Below are positions 43,222 through 52,914 of a stretch of 64,000 nt of DNA, piece after piece (the first letter of the stretch is position 1; every line of letters begins with the position of its first letter). The notes under the pieces were generated by a model. The model searched no databases and was not told the DNA's origin. It worked only from the letters and a program-made list of their open reading frames with translations. Source of the stretch: Xanthobacteraceae bacterium (GTDB taxonomy: Bacteria; Pseudomonadota; Alphaproteobacteria; Rhizobiales; Xanthobacteraceae); NCBI GenBank assembly GCA_019635585.1, contig JAHBZE010000001.1, positions 1,488,001 through 1,552,000 on the forward strand. The letters are read 5' to 3'. The position numbers were made by a program, and so were the translations under genes.

Positions 43222-44028
43222 CTATTGCGCGGTCCAGCCGCCATCGACCGGGATCGCCGCGCCCGTGAGATTATGAGCCGCCGGATGCGTCAGCCAGAGC
43301 GCGAGCGCGCCGATGTCGTCGGGCTGCGACATGCGCAGGCTCGGCTGCTTCTCGCCGAGCAGATCGGCGATCCCCGCGATTCGGTCGCCGCCGTGCTTCG
43401 CGACGCGCTCTTGAATCTGCGGCTCGATCAGCGACGTCTCGATGAAGCCCGGGCAAATGCAGTTCACGGTCACGCCGCCGCTTTCGCGCGAACCGGCCGC
43501 CGCATATTCGAGCGCGGCCACACGCGTCAGCCCGACGAGGCCGAATTTCGAGGTGACATAAGGAGCCTTCTGCACCGAGGCGACGAGGCCGTGCACGGAC
43601 GCGATGTTGATGACGCGGCCATAGCCGCGCTGCTTCATGCCGGGAAGCACAAGGCGCATCGTATCGAAAGCCGCGGACAGATTGATCGCGAGGATGTTGT
43701 CCCAGACCTGCCGCGTCGCTTCGGCGAGACTGACGGTGTGCTGCGTGCCGGCGTTGTTGACGAGAATGTCGGGACCGCCCCAGGCGGTCACTTCCTTCAT
43801 CATGGCTTCGATCGCAGCGGGATTGCGCAGGTCGCCTTCGAAGAAACGCGCTTCCGCCGCGCCGCCTTTCTTCACCTCGGCGAGCGCGTCCGCCGCCTGC
43901 TGCGGCGTTGCAAGCCCGTGCACGCCGACACGCGCGCCCGCGGAAGCGAGCGCTTTGGCGATTGCAAGTCCGATGCCCTGCACCGAGCCCGTCACGAATG
44001 CCGTGCGGCCTTCAAGAGAACGATCCAT
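43222..44028 (-). CDS. 3-hydroxybutyrate dehydrogenase-like SDR
   Basis: A 268-residue classical short-chain dehydrogenase. It has TGSVQGIG (13-20), NNAG (91-94), S144 and YVTSK (Y157, K161). The segment NIASVHGLVASVQKAPYVTSKFGLVGL closely follows 3-hydroxybutyrate dehydrogenases, which carry NIASAHGL-type motifs. The reaction would be oxidation of 3-hydroxybutyrate to acetoacetate with NAD. GGAG six bases upstream decides the start at 44028 over ATG 44043. It lies 67 bases after mutS on the same strand. It could use the product of the PHB depolymerase at 31.9 kb. Confidence 0.82.
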   Translation of the reverse strand: MDRSLEGRTAFVTGSVQGIGLAIAKALASAGARVGVHGLATPQQAADALAEVKKGGAAEARFFEGDLRNPAAIEAMMKEVTAWGGPDILVNNAGTQHTVSLAEATRQVWDNILAINLSAAFDTMRLVLPGMKQRGYGRVINIASVHGLVASVQKAPYVTSKFGLVGLTRVAALEYAAAGSRESGGVTVNCICPGFIETSLIEPQIQERVAKHGGDRIAGIADLLGEKQPSLRMSQPDDIGALALWLTHPAAHNLTGAAIPVDGGWTAQ

Positions 44029-44095
44029 CAAAAGCTCCGTCATGAATTCGCGGGCACCCGCAAAACAGAATGTTAGCAGAGACCGCGCCGCGCGC

Positions 44096-46831
44096 TCAGC
44101 GCTCGCGCAGGATATTCTTGAGCTTATAGAGCGCTTCCATCGCCTCTTTCGGCGACATTTCGTCCGGATGCATCGCATCCAGCGCTTCGCCGAGTGGATC
44201 GGATTTCATTTCCGGATCCGGTGCGGACGAGCGCGGCGCCTTCAGCTGCTGGAACAGCGGCAGATCCTCGAAGCCCGAGAGCGGTTTCGAGCGCTGCTCC
44301 GATTCGAGCTCGGCCAGCACCACACGCGCGCGCTCGATCACGCTGTGCGGCAGTCCCGCAAGCTTCGCGACCTGAATGCCGTAGGAGCGGTCGGCCGTGC
44401 CGCGAGCGACCTCGTGCAGGAAGATGACTTCGTTCTCCCACTCCTTCACGCGCACGGTCGCGTTCACCTGTCTTGGCAGACGCGAGGCCAGCGCGGTCAG
44501 TTCGTGGAAATGCGTTGCGAACAATCCCCGGCATTTGTTGACTTCGTGAAGATGCTCGAGCGTCGCCCAGGCAATCGAAAGACCGTCGAAGGTCGCGGTA
44601 CCCCGTCCGATCTCGTCGAGGATCACGAGCGAGCGCTCGGTTGCCTGATGCAAAATCGCAGCGGTCTCGACCATCTCCACCATGAAGGTCGAGCGGCCGC
44701 GCGCAAGATCGTCGGCGGCACCGACGCGCGAGAACAGCCGGTCGACGATGCCGATCTTCGCGCGCTTCGCGGGAACATAAGAACCCGCTTGCGCAAGAAT
44801 CGCGAGAATCGCGTTCTGGCGGAGAAACGTCGATTTGCCAGCCATGTTCGGGCCGGTCACTAACCAGATCGCACCGGCGTCCGCACCCGCCGGCGGCGAG
44901 AGGGAGCAGTCGTTCGGAACGAAAGGGCCGCCATCGACCAGGATCGCTGCTTCGACTACAGGATGCCTGCCGCCTTCGATCTCGAACGCAAGCGACTCGT
45001 CGATCTCCGGGCGTACCCAGTTCGATTCCGCCGCACGCTCGGCAAGCGCTGCCGCGACGTCGATCTCGGCCAGCGCATTCGCCACCATTTCGAGAAGCGC
45101 TGCCGACTCCATCCCGCGCGCGGCAAGCTCGTCGAAAATACCGAGTTCGATCTGGAGCGCGCGCTCGCCGGCTGACGCGATCTTCGATTCCAGTTCGCCA
45201 AGCTCGGCGGTAGAGAAGCGCATCGCGCCAGCCATCGACTGGCGGTGAATGAAGTGTTCGCGCGCCCTGGAGTTGAGAATTCTCTCGCCGTACTGACTCG
45301 GCACTTCGATGAAGAAGCCGAGCACGTTGTTATATTTCACCTTCAACGACTTGATCTGGGTCTGGTCGGCATAGCTTTGCTGCAGGCCCGCGATCACGCC
45401 GCGCGCTTCATCGCGAAGATTTCGCGCAGCATCGAGGTCCGGGTGATAGCCCTGGCGGACGAAGCCCCCATCGCGCCTGGAAAGGGGCAGTTCGTCCGCG
45501 AGCGTTTTAGCGATCGCATCACGAAGTCCGCGATCCGGCGCGCCCATGGCCTGTGCGGCGAGTGCGACTTCATCCGGCACCTCGCTCGAATTCTTTAGAA
45601 CCGTCGAAAGTGCAAACGCCGCGCTCAGCGCCTGCCCGATGGCGGCGAGATCGCGCGGGCCGCCGCGAGCGAGCGCGATCCGGGCGAGCGAGCGCGAAAG
45701 ATCGGGCGCTTCGGCGAGCGCCTTTCTGATTTCCGCGCGGAGCGTCCAGTGCTCGAAGAAATATTCGACGCCGTCGAGCCGCCTGCCGATCTCGGCGGCG
45801 CTGCGTAGCGGACTTCCCAGCCGCCGCGCGAGCAGCCGCGCGCCAGCGGCCGTCACGGTGCGGTCGATCACCGAGAGCAGGCTACCGCGCGTGTCCCCGC
45901 CCATCGTGCGGAGCAACTCGAGATTGTTACGGGTCGCGGCGTCGATCTGCATGACGCCGCTCGCGTGTTCGCGCGCAGGCGGAGAGAGCGCGGGCCGCGA
46001 GTTAAGCTGCGTCCTTTCGATATAAGTCGCAGCCGCAGCGGCGGCGGAAAGCTCGAGCCGGGTGAAGGTGCCGAAGGAATCCGATGTCGCGACGTTGAAG
46101 AAGCTCGCCAACCGCCGTTCGGCGGTCGCGCTTTCGAACAATTCCTTCGGCATCGGCGTCACGTTCGCAAGCGAGCGCCAATAAGCCTTCAACTCGGGAT
46201 CGTCATAGAGCGTATCGGAGAGCAGGATTTCCCCAGGCTCGATACGCGCGATCTCGGCCGAGAGACGAAGCTGATCGGATTCGGCAACCCGGAACTCGCC
46301 GGTGGAAATGTCGAGCCACGCAAGCCCGAACGCCGTTTCCTCGTCGGAGGATTTCGCGCGGGCAATCGCCATCAGCCAGTTGTTGCGCTTCGCGTCGAGC
46401 AGCGTGTCTTCGGTAAGCGTGCCCGGCGTGACGAGCCGCACCACGCCGCGCCTGACCACCGACTTCGCGCCGCGTTTTTTCGCTTCCGCCGGATCCTCGG
46501 TCTGCTCGCAGACCGCGACGCGGAATCCTTTCGCGATCAGGCGATGCAAGTATTCCTCGGAGCGCTCGACCGGAACGCCGCACATCGGAATGTCGTGGCC
46601 CTGATGCTTGCCGCGCTTGGTGAGCACAATGCCGAGCGCACGCGAGGCCTTCTCCGCGTCATCGAAAAAAAGTTCGTAAAAGTCGCCCATCCGGTAGAAC
46701 AGAAGACAATCCGGATTGGCGGCCTTGATCTCGATGAACTGCTCCATCATCGGCGTGACGCGCTGGGGCGCGTCCTGCGCCGCCTCTTGCGCCGGTTCGA
46801 TCTCTGGGAGCATGGGGGCCGCGTTTTGCAT
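44096..46831 (-). CDS. mutS: DNA mismatch repair protein MutS
   Basis: Recognises base mismatches and small loops and starts repair with MutL. In 911 residues it carries the mismatch-wedging FYE motif in [13 protein letters not shown] near residue 49, the connector and clamp domains, and a C-terminal ATPase with Walker [10 protein letters not shown] near residue 660, the [12 protein letters not shown]alker B and the HFHEL signature. Length fits alphaproteobacterial MutS. The gene follows a TetR regulator gene on the same strand by 53 bases. All key residues are present. Confidence 0.96.
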   Translation of the reverse strand: MQNAAPMLPEIEPAQEAAQDAPQRVTPMMEQFIEIKAANPDCLLFYRMGDFYELFFDDAEKASRALGIVLTKRGKHQGHDIPMCGVPVERSEEYLHRLIAKGFRVAVCEQTEDPAEAKKRGAKSVVRRGVVRLVTPGTLTEDTLLDAKRNNWLMAIARAKSSDEETAFGLAWLDISTGEFRVAESDQLRLSAEIARIEPGEILLSDTLYDDPELKAYWRSLANVTPMPKELFESATAERRLASFFNVATSDSFGTFTRLELSAAAAAATYIERTQLNSRPALSPPAREHASGVMQIDAATRNNLELLRTMGGDTRGSLLSVIDRTVTAAGARLLARRLGSPLRSAAEIGRRLDGVEYFFEHWTLRAEIRKALAEAPDLSRSLARIALARGGPRDLAAIGQALSAAFALSTVLKNSSEVPDEVALAAQAMGAPDRGLRDAIAKTLADELPLSRRDGGFVRQGYHPDLDAARNLRDEARGVIAGLQQSYADQTQIKSLKVKYNNVLGFFIEVPSQYGERILNSRAREHFIHRQSMAGAMRFSTAELGELESKIASAGERALQIELGIFDELAARGMESAALLEMVANALAEIDVAAALAERAAESNWVRPEIDESLAFEIEGGRHPVVEAAILVDGGPFVPNDCSLSPPAGADAGAIWLVTGPNMAGKSTFLRQNAILAILAQAGSYVPAKRAKIGIVDRLFSRVGAADDLARGRSTFMVEMVETAAILHQATERSLVILDEIGRGTATFDGLSIAWATLEHLHEVNKCRGLFATHFHELTALASRLPRQVNATVRVKEWENEVIFLHEVARGTADRSYGIQVAKLAGLPHSVIERARVVLAELESEQRSKPLSGFEDLPLFQQLKAPRSSAPDPEMKSDPLGEALDAMHPDEMSPKEAMEALYKLKNILRER

Positions 46832-46884
46832 CGCGACGGCAGACTAGCAGAGCATGAAACGCGCTTGCACGCGCGGCCTCGCAG

Positions 46885-47478
46885 TTATCCCTGCTGTTCA
46901 ATGCGTTGATATAGCTCGCGTTTCGCGGCGCGCAGCACGGCATCGGAACCCGCGCCATCGGCCACGCGCGCGGTGATGAGCGCGCCGACCATGGTCGCAA
47001 CGAAGGCATTGGCACGCTCCTTCGCGTCCGCACCTTTCATATATTGCGCGACCAGCGACACGAGCCGCTCGCGTCCCGCCGCGAGCGCTTCGCGTGCGGG
47101 ACTGTCGCGGTTCGCGGCCTCGCTGCCGAGGGCTGCGAGCGCACAGCCCTTGCCCGGATTGTCGCGATGTTTCCGCGAGAGATAGCGATCGACGATTATT
47201 TTCAGTTCCTCGCCGGGTTTTGCGGCTTCGGCAGCCGCGCGCAACCCCCCGCCCGGATCCCGGAATGACAGGGCGCAGGCTTCGTTCACCAGCGCGTCCT
47301 TAGATCTGAAATGCTTGTAGAAGCCGCCATGCGTCATGCCCGCCGCTTCCATCAGTTCGGCGACGCCGACCGCCGTGGTGCCGCGTTTGCGGAAAAGCTC
47401 AGCGGCGATAGCCACGATCCGCTCGCGATTTTCAGCGGCGACTTCCCTGGAATTTCGCATTTTCTGAAAGCGATCCAT
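46885..47478 (-). CDS. TetR-family transcriptional regulator
   Basis: A 197-residue regulator. The DNA-binding domain occupies residues 14-62: ENRERIVAIAAELFRKRG, then VAELMEAAGMTHGGFYKHFRSKDALVNEA, a perfect TetR helix-turn-helix. The C-terminal helical domain would bind a ligand, and contains GCALAALGSEAA. It is divergent from a Bcr/CflA-type efflux carrier with 55 bases between starts, and an imperfect palindrome lies in that gap. Repression of the efflux gene is the likely role. Confidence 0.9.
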   Translation of the reverse strand: MDRFQKMRNSREVAAENRERIVAIAAELFRKRGTTAVGVAELMEAAGMTHGGFYKHFRSKDALVNEACALSFRDPGGGLRAAAEAAKPGEELKIIVDRYLSRKHRDNPGKGCALAALGSEAANRDSPAREALAAGRERLVSLVAQYMKGADAKERANAFVATMVGALITARVADGAGSDAVLRAAKRELYQRIEQQG

Positions 47479-47490
47479 GCGTTTCGTGAA

Positions 47491-47510
47491 TAGATTATGA
47501 GTATCATCTA
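47491..47510. promoter_or_regulatory. Imperfect palindrome, candidate TetR operator
   Basis: TAGATTATGAGTATCATCTA is a 20-base imperfect palindrome (TAGAT/ATCTA arms and AT/AT inner pairs) midway between the divergent TetR and MFS starts. AT-rich spacing in an otherwise GC-rich context supports a regulatory site. Its length is normal for a TetR dimer site. Confidence 0.5.
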
Positions 47511-47533
47511 ATCATTGACAGGGCAAGCGGGCC

Positions 47534-48784
47534 ATGGGATTGGCCGGAGCGCAGAAGCAGGAAATCGACCGCATGAGCGTTGAAGCCGCCGCCATCGACG
47601 GGAAACCCGCGCGCCTTACCGGCAAGCCGCTGATCTTCTTTCTGACGCTGCTCGCGGCACTCGGAATGCTCGCGACGAACATGTATCTCGCGTCATTTCC
47701 TTCGATCGGGCGCGATCTCGCCGCCTCGCCCGCGCAGGTGAAACTTACGCTGACCGTCTTCCTGCTCGGCTTTGCCTTCGGGCAACTCGTGATCGGCCCG
47801 CTCTCCGACATGTTCGGGCGCAGACCGCTGCTGCTCGCAGGGCTTGTCGTTTACGCGATCACCGGCATGCTTTGCGCGATCGCCACCCACATCGACTGGA
47901 TGATCGGCATTCGCATCGCGCAAGCCGTCGGCGCCTGCACGGGCTCAGTGGTTGCACGTGCGGTCGCGCGCGATCTCTTCCATGGCGACGCGCTGACGCG
48001 CTCGCTCGGCATGATCACGACGCTGGTTGCGGTCGCACCCGGATTCTCGCCGCTCCTCGGCGGCATCATCGAAACGCTGGTCGGCTGGCGCGGCACGTTC
48101 GCGTTTCTCGCGCTGGTCGGCTGCTTTGCGGCCGTCGTCGTCTGGCTGCGCATTCCGGAGACGCACCACGCACGCGAAGCCGCACCGAAACTCGGCGAAG
48201 CGTTCGCGAGCTATTTCGAATTGCTGGGAACGCGCGCGTTTCTCGTTCCGGGCATTTCGATCGCCTGCGCGATGGCTGGACTGTTCGCGTTCTTCGCGTC
48301 CGCGCCGATCATCTTCATCGAACACTTCGGCGTCGCGCCCATCGTGTTCGGCATGATCCCGTGTTTCACCGTATTCGCGGTATTCGCGGGCGGCTTCAGC
48401 GCGCCGCGGCTTGCAAAGCGCTGGAGCGGCATGAAGCCCATTTTGTTCGGGCTCACGATCATGCTGATCGGCGCAAGCGCGATGTTCGCCGCGTCATATC
48501 TGAAATACGCCGGCATGCCGCAGGTGCTCGCGACGCTGATGATTTTTCTGTTCGGCATGGGAATCGTGAGCCCGCTTTCGACTGTCGTGGCGATGCGGCC
48601 TTTCCCGGAAAAGGCGGGCGCCGCATCCGCATTGATCGGCTTTTGCCAGATGGCGGGCGGCGCGCTCGGCACCATCCTTTTGAGCCTGCTGCCGTTTCCA
48701 TTGTTGCAGGCACTTCCGATGGTCATGGCTGGTGGCGCTATCATCGGGCTTGCGGCAGTGCTGCTCTTCGCAAAACGCGGCTAG
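47534..48784 (+). CDS. Bcr/CflA family MFS drug-efflux transporter
   Basis: A proton-driven drug exporter of the DHA1 family, 416 residues with about twelve membrane segments. The opening TNMYLASFPSIGRDLAASPAQVKLTL is typical of Bcr/CflA proteins (usually DMYLPA at that place), as is motif A GPLSDMFGRRPLLLAGL near 95 and motif C-like GFSPLLGGIIETLVGWRG near 170. ATG 47534 is used; ATG 47573, with AGGAAA upstream, is a reasonable alternative. The divergent TetR gene likely represses it. Substrate spectrum unknown. Confidence 0.87.
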   Translation: MGLAGAQKQEIDRMSVEAAAIDGKPARLTGKPLIFFLTLLAALGMLATNMYLASFPSIGRDLAASPAQVKLTLTVFLLGFAFGQLVIGPLSDMFGRRPLLLAGLVVYAITGMLCAIATHIDWMIGIRIAQAVGACTGSVVARAVARDLFHGDALTRSLGMITTLVAVAPGFSPLLGGIIETLVGWRGTFAFLALVGCFAAVVVWLRIPETHHAREAAPKLGEAFASYFELLGTRAFLVPGISIACAMAGLFAFFASAPIIFIEHFGVAPIVFGMIPCFTVFAVFAGGFSAPRLAKRWSGMKPILFGLTIMLIGASAMFAASYLKYAGMPQVLATLMIFLFGMGIVSPLSTVVAMRPFPEKAGAASALIGFCQMAGGALGTILLSLLPFPLLQALPMVMAGGAIIGLAAVLLFAKRG

Positions 48785-48894
48785 AACGGGCAGGTTTTCG
48801 CGTTTTTTCTTCTCCGCCAATGACTTGAGCCCGTAGCAGTCGCGGCGCTATGGTCCCCGCCCCGGCGAAAAGACCGGGGTATGGGGAGTGAGTA

Positions 48895-51171
48895 ATGGCT
48901 GACAAGAAGAGCCGCAACGCGCGGCCGACCTTCACCGATCAGGAAGCGCTGCAATTCCATTCGTCCGGGCGTCCCGGAAAGCTCGAAGTCGTCGCCACCA
49001 AGCCGATGGCGACGCAGCGCGATCTTTCGCTCGCCTACTCCCCCGGCGTCGCCGTACCCGTGCTCGCCATCGCCGAAGACCCGAGCCGCGCCTTCGACTA
49101 CACCGCGAAGGGCAACCTCGTTGGCGTGATCTCGAACGGCACCGCGATTCTCGGCCTCGGCAACCTCGGTGCGCTCGCGTCCAAGCCGGTGATGGAAGGC
49201 AAGGCGGTGCTGTTCAAGCGCTTCGCCGACATCGACGCCTTCGACATCGAAATGGGCACCGAGGACCCGGACGAGTTCATCAACGCGGTGAAGCCTCTTG
49301 GCTTGACGTTTGGCGGCATCAACCTCGAAGACATCAAGGCGCCGGAGTGTTTCATCATCGAGCAGCGCCTGCGCGAATTACTCGATATTCCCGTATTCCA
49401 CGACGACCAGCACGGCACCGCGATCATCACCGCGGCCGGCATGATCAACGCGCTGCATCTCACCGGACGCGACATCAAGACCGCGAAGCTCGTCGTGAAC
49501 GGCGCGGGCGCCTCCGGCATCGCTACCGTTGAACTCCTCAAAGCGCTCGGCATGCAGCCGAACAACATTCTGCTCTGCGACACCAAGGGCGTGGTTTACA
49601 AAGGCCGCACCGAAGGCATGAACCAGTGGAAGTCGGCGCATGCCGCCGACACCAAGGCGCGTTCGCTTGCCGACGCGTTCAAGGGCGCGGACATCTGCCT
49701 CGGCCTTTCCGCGAAGGGCGCCTTCACCGCCGACATGGTGAAATCGATGGCGGAGCAGCCGATCATCTTCGCGCTCGCCAATCCCGATCCGGAAATTTCG
49801 GCCGAGGAAGTCGCGCAGATCCGCGAAGACGCGATCATGGCGACCGGCCGCTCGGACTATCCGAACCAGATCAACAACGTGCTCGGCTTCCCCTACATCT
49901 TCCGCGGCGCACTCGACGTGCGCGCGACCACGATCAACATGGAAATGAAGATCGCGGCGGCGGAAGCGCTCGCGCAACTCGCGCGCGAGGACGTGCCGGA
50001 CGAAGTCGCGGCGGCTTACGGCCAGCGGCCGAAATTCGGCCCGGACTACATCATTCCGGTGCCGTTCGATCCGCGGCTCATTTCCTATGTGCCGCCGGCG
50101 GTCGCGAAAGCGGCGATGGATACCGGCGTCGCGCGCCGGCCGATCATCGACATGGAGGCCTATGCGCAGCAGCTTCGCAATCGCCGCGACCCGATCGCGG
50201 GCGTCTTGCAGCGGGTGTACGAGCGCCTGCGCCGCCAGCCGAAGAAGGTCGTGTTCGCGGAGGGCGAAGAAGAGCAGGTGATCCGCGCCGCCGTGAGCTT
50301 CGTTTCGCGCGGGCTCGGCACCGCCGTGCTTGTCGGCCGCGAGCCGCGCGTGAAGGAGACGGCGAAGCACGCGGGCGTCGAACTGCCCGAAGGCGTCGAG
50401 ATTCATAACGCCGCGCTCTCCAAGCGCACCACCGATTACGCGAATTATCTCTACGAGCGGCTGCAGCGCGAAGGCTACCTCTATCGCGACTGCCTGCGGC
50501 TCGTGAACAACGACCGCAACCATTTCGCGGCCTGCATGGTCGCGCTCGGCGACGGCGACGCGATGATTTCCGGTGTCACCCGCAATTACTCGGTCGTGCT
50601 GGAAGACGTGCAGCGCGTGATCGACCCGAAGCCGGGCCATCGCGTAATGGGCGTTTCAATCGTCGTATCGCGCGGGCGCACGGTGCTCGTTGCCGATACC
50701 GCCGTCACCGAATTGCCGGACGCCGAAGAACTCGCGGAAATCGCAGTCGAAGCGGCAGGGGTCGCGCGGCGTCTCGGCTATGAGCCGCGCGTCGCCATGC
50801 TCGCATTCTCGAGCTTCGGGCACCCGCCTGGAGAACGCACACAACACGTAAAGGACGCGGTGAAGCTCCTGCACGATCGGCGCGTCGATTTCGAAGTCGA
50901 TGGCGAAATGGCTGCCGATGTCGCACTGAATCGCGAGCTTGCGGCGGCCTATCCCTTCAGCCGCCTCACTGGCCCTGCGAACGTACTCGTAATGCCGGCG
51001 TTCCACTCGGCGTCGATCTCTACCAAGCTGTTGCAGGAAATGGGCGGCGCGACCGTGATCGGCCCGCTGCTCGTCGGCCTCGACCGCTCGGTGCAGATCG
51101 TCTCGCTCTCCGCCAAAGACTCCGATCTCGTGAACATGGCTGCGATCGCCGCCTATAATGTGAGCGGGTAA
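48895..51171 (+). CDS. maeB: NADP-dependent malic enzyme with phosphotransacetylase-like domain
   Basis: Converts malate to pyruvate and CO2 with reduction of NADP, at the TCA-gluconeogenesis junction. The 758-residue protein is the MaeB type: malic enzyme N-terminal domain (about 20-155, with YSPGVAVPV), NAD-binding domain to about 430 (FHDDQHGTAI and VNGAGASGIATVELL), then a phosphate-acetyltransferase-like domain (about 440-755) thought to regulate the enzyme. GGGGAG precedes the ATG. Fusion length is as expected. The PTA part is normally inactive as a transferase, according to family knowledge. Confidence 0.94.
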   Translation: MADKKSRNARPTFTDQEALQFHSSGRPGKLEVVATKPMATQRDLSLAYSPGVAVPVLAIAEDPSRAFDYTAKGNLVGVISNGTAILGLGNLGALASKPVMEGKAVLFKRFADIDAFDIEMGTEDPDEFINAVKPLGLTFGGINLEDIKAPECFIIEQRLRELLDIPVFHDDQHGTAIITAAGMINALHLTGRDIKTAKLVVNGAGASGIATVELLKALGMQPNNILLCDTKGVVYKGRTEGMNQWKSAHAADTKARSLADAFKGADICLGLSAKGAFTADMVKSMAEQPIIFALANPDPEISAEEVAQIREDAIMATGRSDYPNQINNVLGFPYIFRGALDVRATTINMEMKIAAAEALAQLAREDVPDEVAAAYGQRPKFGPDYIIPVPFDPRLISYVPPAVAKAAMDTGVARRPIIDMEAYAQQLRNRRDPIAGVLQRVYERLRRQPKKVVFAEGEEEQVIRAAVSFVSRGLGTAVLVGREPRVKETAKHAGVELPEGVEIHNAALSKRTTDYANYLYERLQREGYLYRDCLRLVNNDRNHFAACMVALGDGDAMISGVTRNYSVVLEDVQRVIDPKPGHRVMGVSIVVSRGRTVLVADTAVTELPDAEELAEIAVEAAGVARRLGYEPRVAMLAFSSFGHPPGERTQHVKDAVKLLHDRRVDFEVDGEMAADVALNRELAAAYPFSRLTGPANVLVMPAFHSASISTKLLQEMGGATVIGPLLVGLDRSVQIVSLSAKDSDLVNMAAIAAYNVSG

Positions 51172-51203
51172 TTTTCCGTCACTAAGGCGAAGATAAAACC
51201 ACG

Positions 51204-51315
51204 GTCATCCCCGCGAAAGCGGGGATCCATATTCCCTGCGCTTTAGACGTTTCGCGAACGTTAGCGAAAATAATTACCAGTCGTGGTTATGGGCCCCCGC
51301 CTTCGCGGGGACGAC
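51204..51315. repeat. Intergenic palindromic repeat pair
   Basis: A 28-base unit starting GTCATCCCCGCGAAAGCGGG (51204-51231) recurs inverted at 51288-51315 with about five differences, and each copy has its own CCCCGC/GCGGGG hairpin. The pair spans the 150-base gap between maeB and the kinase gene and could fold into one large stem. Such units are familiar as dispersed intergenic repeats in Bradyrhizobium-like genomes. It is not an insertion sequence: there is no transposase and no flanking duplication. Confidence 0.75.
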
Positions 51316-51322
51316 TTCTTTG

Positions 51323-52324
51323 TTAGCGCAGTAATCCGTTTTCGTTTGCGAGATCGCGCAGGTTCCGCTCCGGCCGCGCACCGATATGCGAAATGATTTC
51401 CGCCGCGCACAGCGCTCCCAGCCGCAGTGAATTGGTATGCGGCATTCCTTTCGCGAAGCCATAGAGAAAGCCGGCCGCGAACAGATCGCCCGCGCCCGTC
51501 GTATCGACCACGCGCTCGACCGGAAACGCGGGCACCGCGTCGATGGTGTCGCCGGTAACTACCATCGCGCCCTCCTCGCTGCGGGTGACGACGGCAATGC
51601 TCGCGTCCTTGCGCAATGCCTCGACCGCGGCGTCGAAATCGCCGGTTTCGTAAAGGCTTTTCAATTCGGTCTCGTTTGCGAAAACGAGATCGACCGTCCG
51701 GTTGCGAATGAGTTGTAGAAATTCCTTGCGATAGCGGTCGACGCAGAACGCATCCGAAAGCGTCAACGCGACCGTGCGGTCGCTGTCGTGCGCGATTTCC
51801 GCCGCCTTGACGAAGGCGGCCTTCGCCTGCTTCGGATCCCAGAGATAGCCTTCGAGATAAAGCACTTTCGCGGAGCGGATTTCGTCGACGGAAATATCGT
51901 CCGAGGAAAGATCCTGCGCGGCGCCGAGATAAGTGTTCATGGTGCGTTGGCCGTCCGGAGTCACCAGAATGAAGCTGCGCGCGGTCGCGGGGCCATCGGT
52001 CGCAAGCGGCGTCGAGAAAGCAACCCCCGAGGCGCGGATGTCGCGCGCGAAGGTCGCGCCGAGTTCGTCGTCCTTCACCTTCCCGATGAAGGCGGCGCTG
52101 CCGCCCAACATTGCAACGCCGACGATTGTATTCGCCGCCGAGCCCCCGGAACACTCGATCACCGGGCCCATCGCATTATAGATCGCTTCCGCACGCGGCT
52201 CGTCGATCAGCGACATCGAGCCTTTCGGCATTTTCTGGCGTGCGAGAAAGTCGTCGTCGGAGTGCGAGAGCACATCGACGATCGCATTGCCGATGCCGAT
52301 GACGTCGTAGCGCGTGGATGACAT
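51323..52324 (-). CDS. Adenosine kinase-like PfkB-family sugar kinase
   Basis: A 333-residue ribokinase-fold enzyme. The C-terminal PfkB signature is DTTGAGDLFAAGFLYG near 275-290, with the anion hole GAGD and catalytic aspartate; the early GGSAANT motif (about 58-64) binds the sugar. The overall sequence (YDVIGIGNAIVDVLSH and GKVKDDELGATF) matches proteins annotated as adenosine kinase in alphaproteobacteria. GGGGAG upstream fixes the ATG at 52324. It would salvage adenosine to AMP; other nucleosides are possible. It is downstream of the SRPBCC gene on the same strand. Confidence 0.88.
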   Translation of the reverse strand: MSSTRYDVIGIGNAIVDVLSHSDDDFLARQKMPKGSMSLIDEPRAEAIYNAMGPVIECSGGSAANTIVGVAMLGGSAAFIGKVKDDELGATFARDIRASGVAFSTPLATDGPATARSFILVTPDGQRTMNTYLGAAQDLSSDDISVDEIRSAKVLYLEGYLWDPKQAKAAFVKAAEIAHDSDRTVALTLSDAFCVDRYRKEFLQLIRNRTVDLVFANETELKSLYETGDFDAAVEALRKDASIAVVTRSEEGAMVVTGDTIDAVPAFPVERVVDTTGAGDLFAAGFLYGFAKGMPHTNSLRLGALCAAEIISHIGARPERNLRDLANENGLLR

Positions 52325-52388
52325 TGCAGATCTCCCCAGTTGGGGCACCGGGTAGCAAAGCCGGTTGCTTCCCGCAACGCCGGGGCGG

Positions 52389-52781
52389 CTATTTCCCGCC
52401 CAACGCCTTCTGCATGGCCGACGCACCGGCGTCGATCATTCCGGCAATCGCAGGCTTCATTTCGTTGGGCAGGAGATCCGCGATCCACACAACTTTGGTT
52501 TTTCCGCCTTCGGCGAATACCTGCGAGGACGCGTTGTGATGGGAAAGCCGCGGGCCCGTCGCAGACCAGGCAATCCGGCGCGCGGCGTCATCGACGTCGA
52601 TAATGACTTCGCGCGCGGTAATTCCGTTGCCGAAGGTCACGATCCGCGCGTCACCCTCCAGTTTGCAGTCGGTGACGAAGCCCGGCACCAGCTTCGTGTG
52701 CAACGCGCCGACGTCGCGCATCGCCGCCCATACCGTCTCGGGGCTGGCATCGATCAGGAATTCCTTGCGGATGGTCGCCAT
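52389..52781 (-). CDS. SRPBCC/START-like fold protein
   Basis: A 130-residue protein of the SRPBCC (polyketide-cyclase/dehydrase) superfamily. The typical start VRKEFLIDASPETVWAAM-like segment (here IRKEFLIDASPETVWAA) and the final amphipathic helix from about residue 107 are present. The fold makes a hydrophobic cavity for small ligands. No catalytic residue can be assigned and the function is unknown. It precedes the kinase gene by 64 bases on the same strand and diverges from trpS. Confidence 0.8.
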   Translation of the reverse strand: MATIRKEFLIDASPETVWAAMRDVGALHTKLVPGFVTDCKLEGDARIVTFGNGITAREVIIDVDDAARRIAWSATGPRLSHHNASSQVFAEGGKTKVVWIADLLPNEMKPAIAGMIDAGASAMQKALGGK

Positions 52782-52914
52782 CTTCCGGGGTCCTTTTTCA
52801 TGGGGCTGCCTGCTGTAGCGCTATTTGCGCCCCGAAACCATGACCGGAAGCCTGCCCTTGCGAGGCCGCGCGCTGCCGTGGCATGACGCGCCGCGATATC
52901 AAAGGATCAGACAG

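Noticed and set aside
47516..47521. TTGACA as promoter of the Bcr/CflA-type gene
   Set aside because: The -10 would fall inside the coding region at 47539 and that sequence does not resemble TATAAT.
51204..51315. CRISPR array or insertion sequence in the maeB downstream gap
   Set aside because: Only two inverted copies without regular spacers, no cas gene, no transposase.
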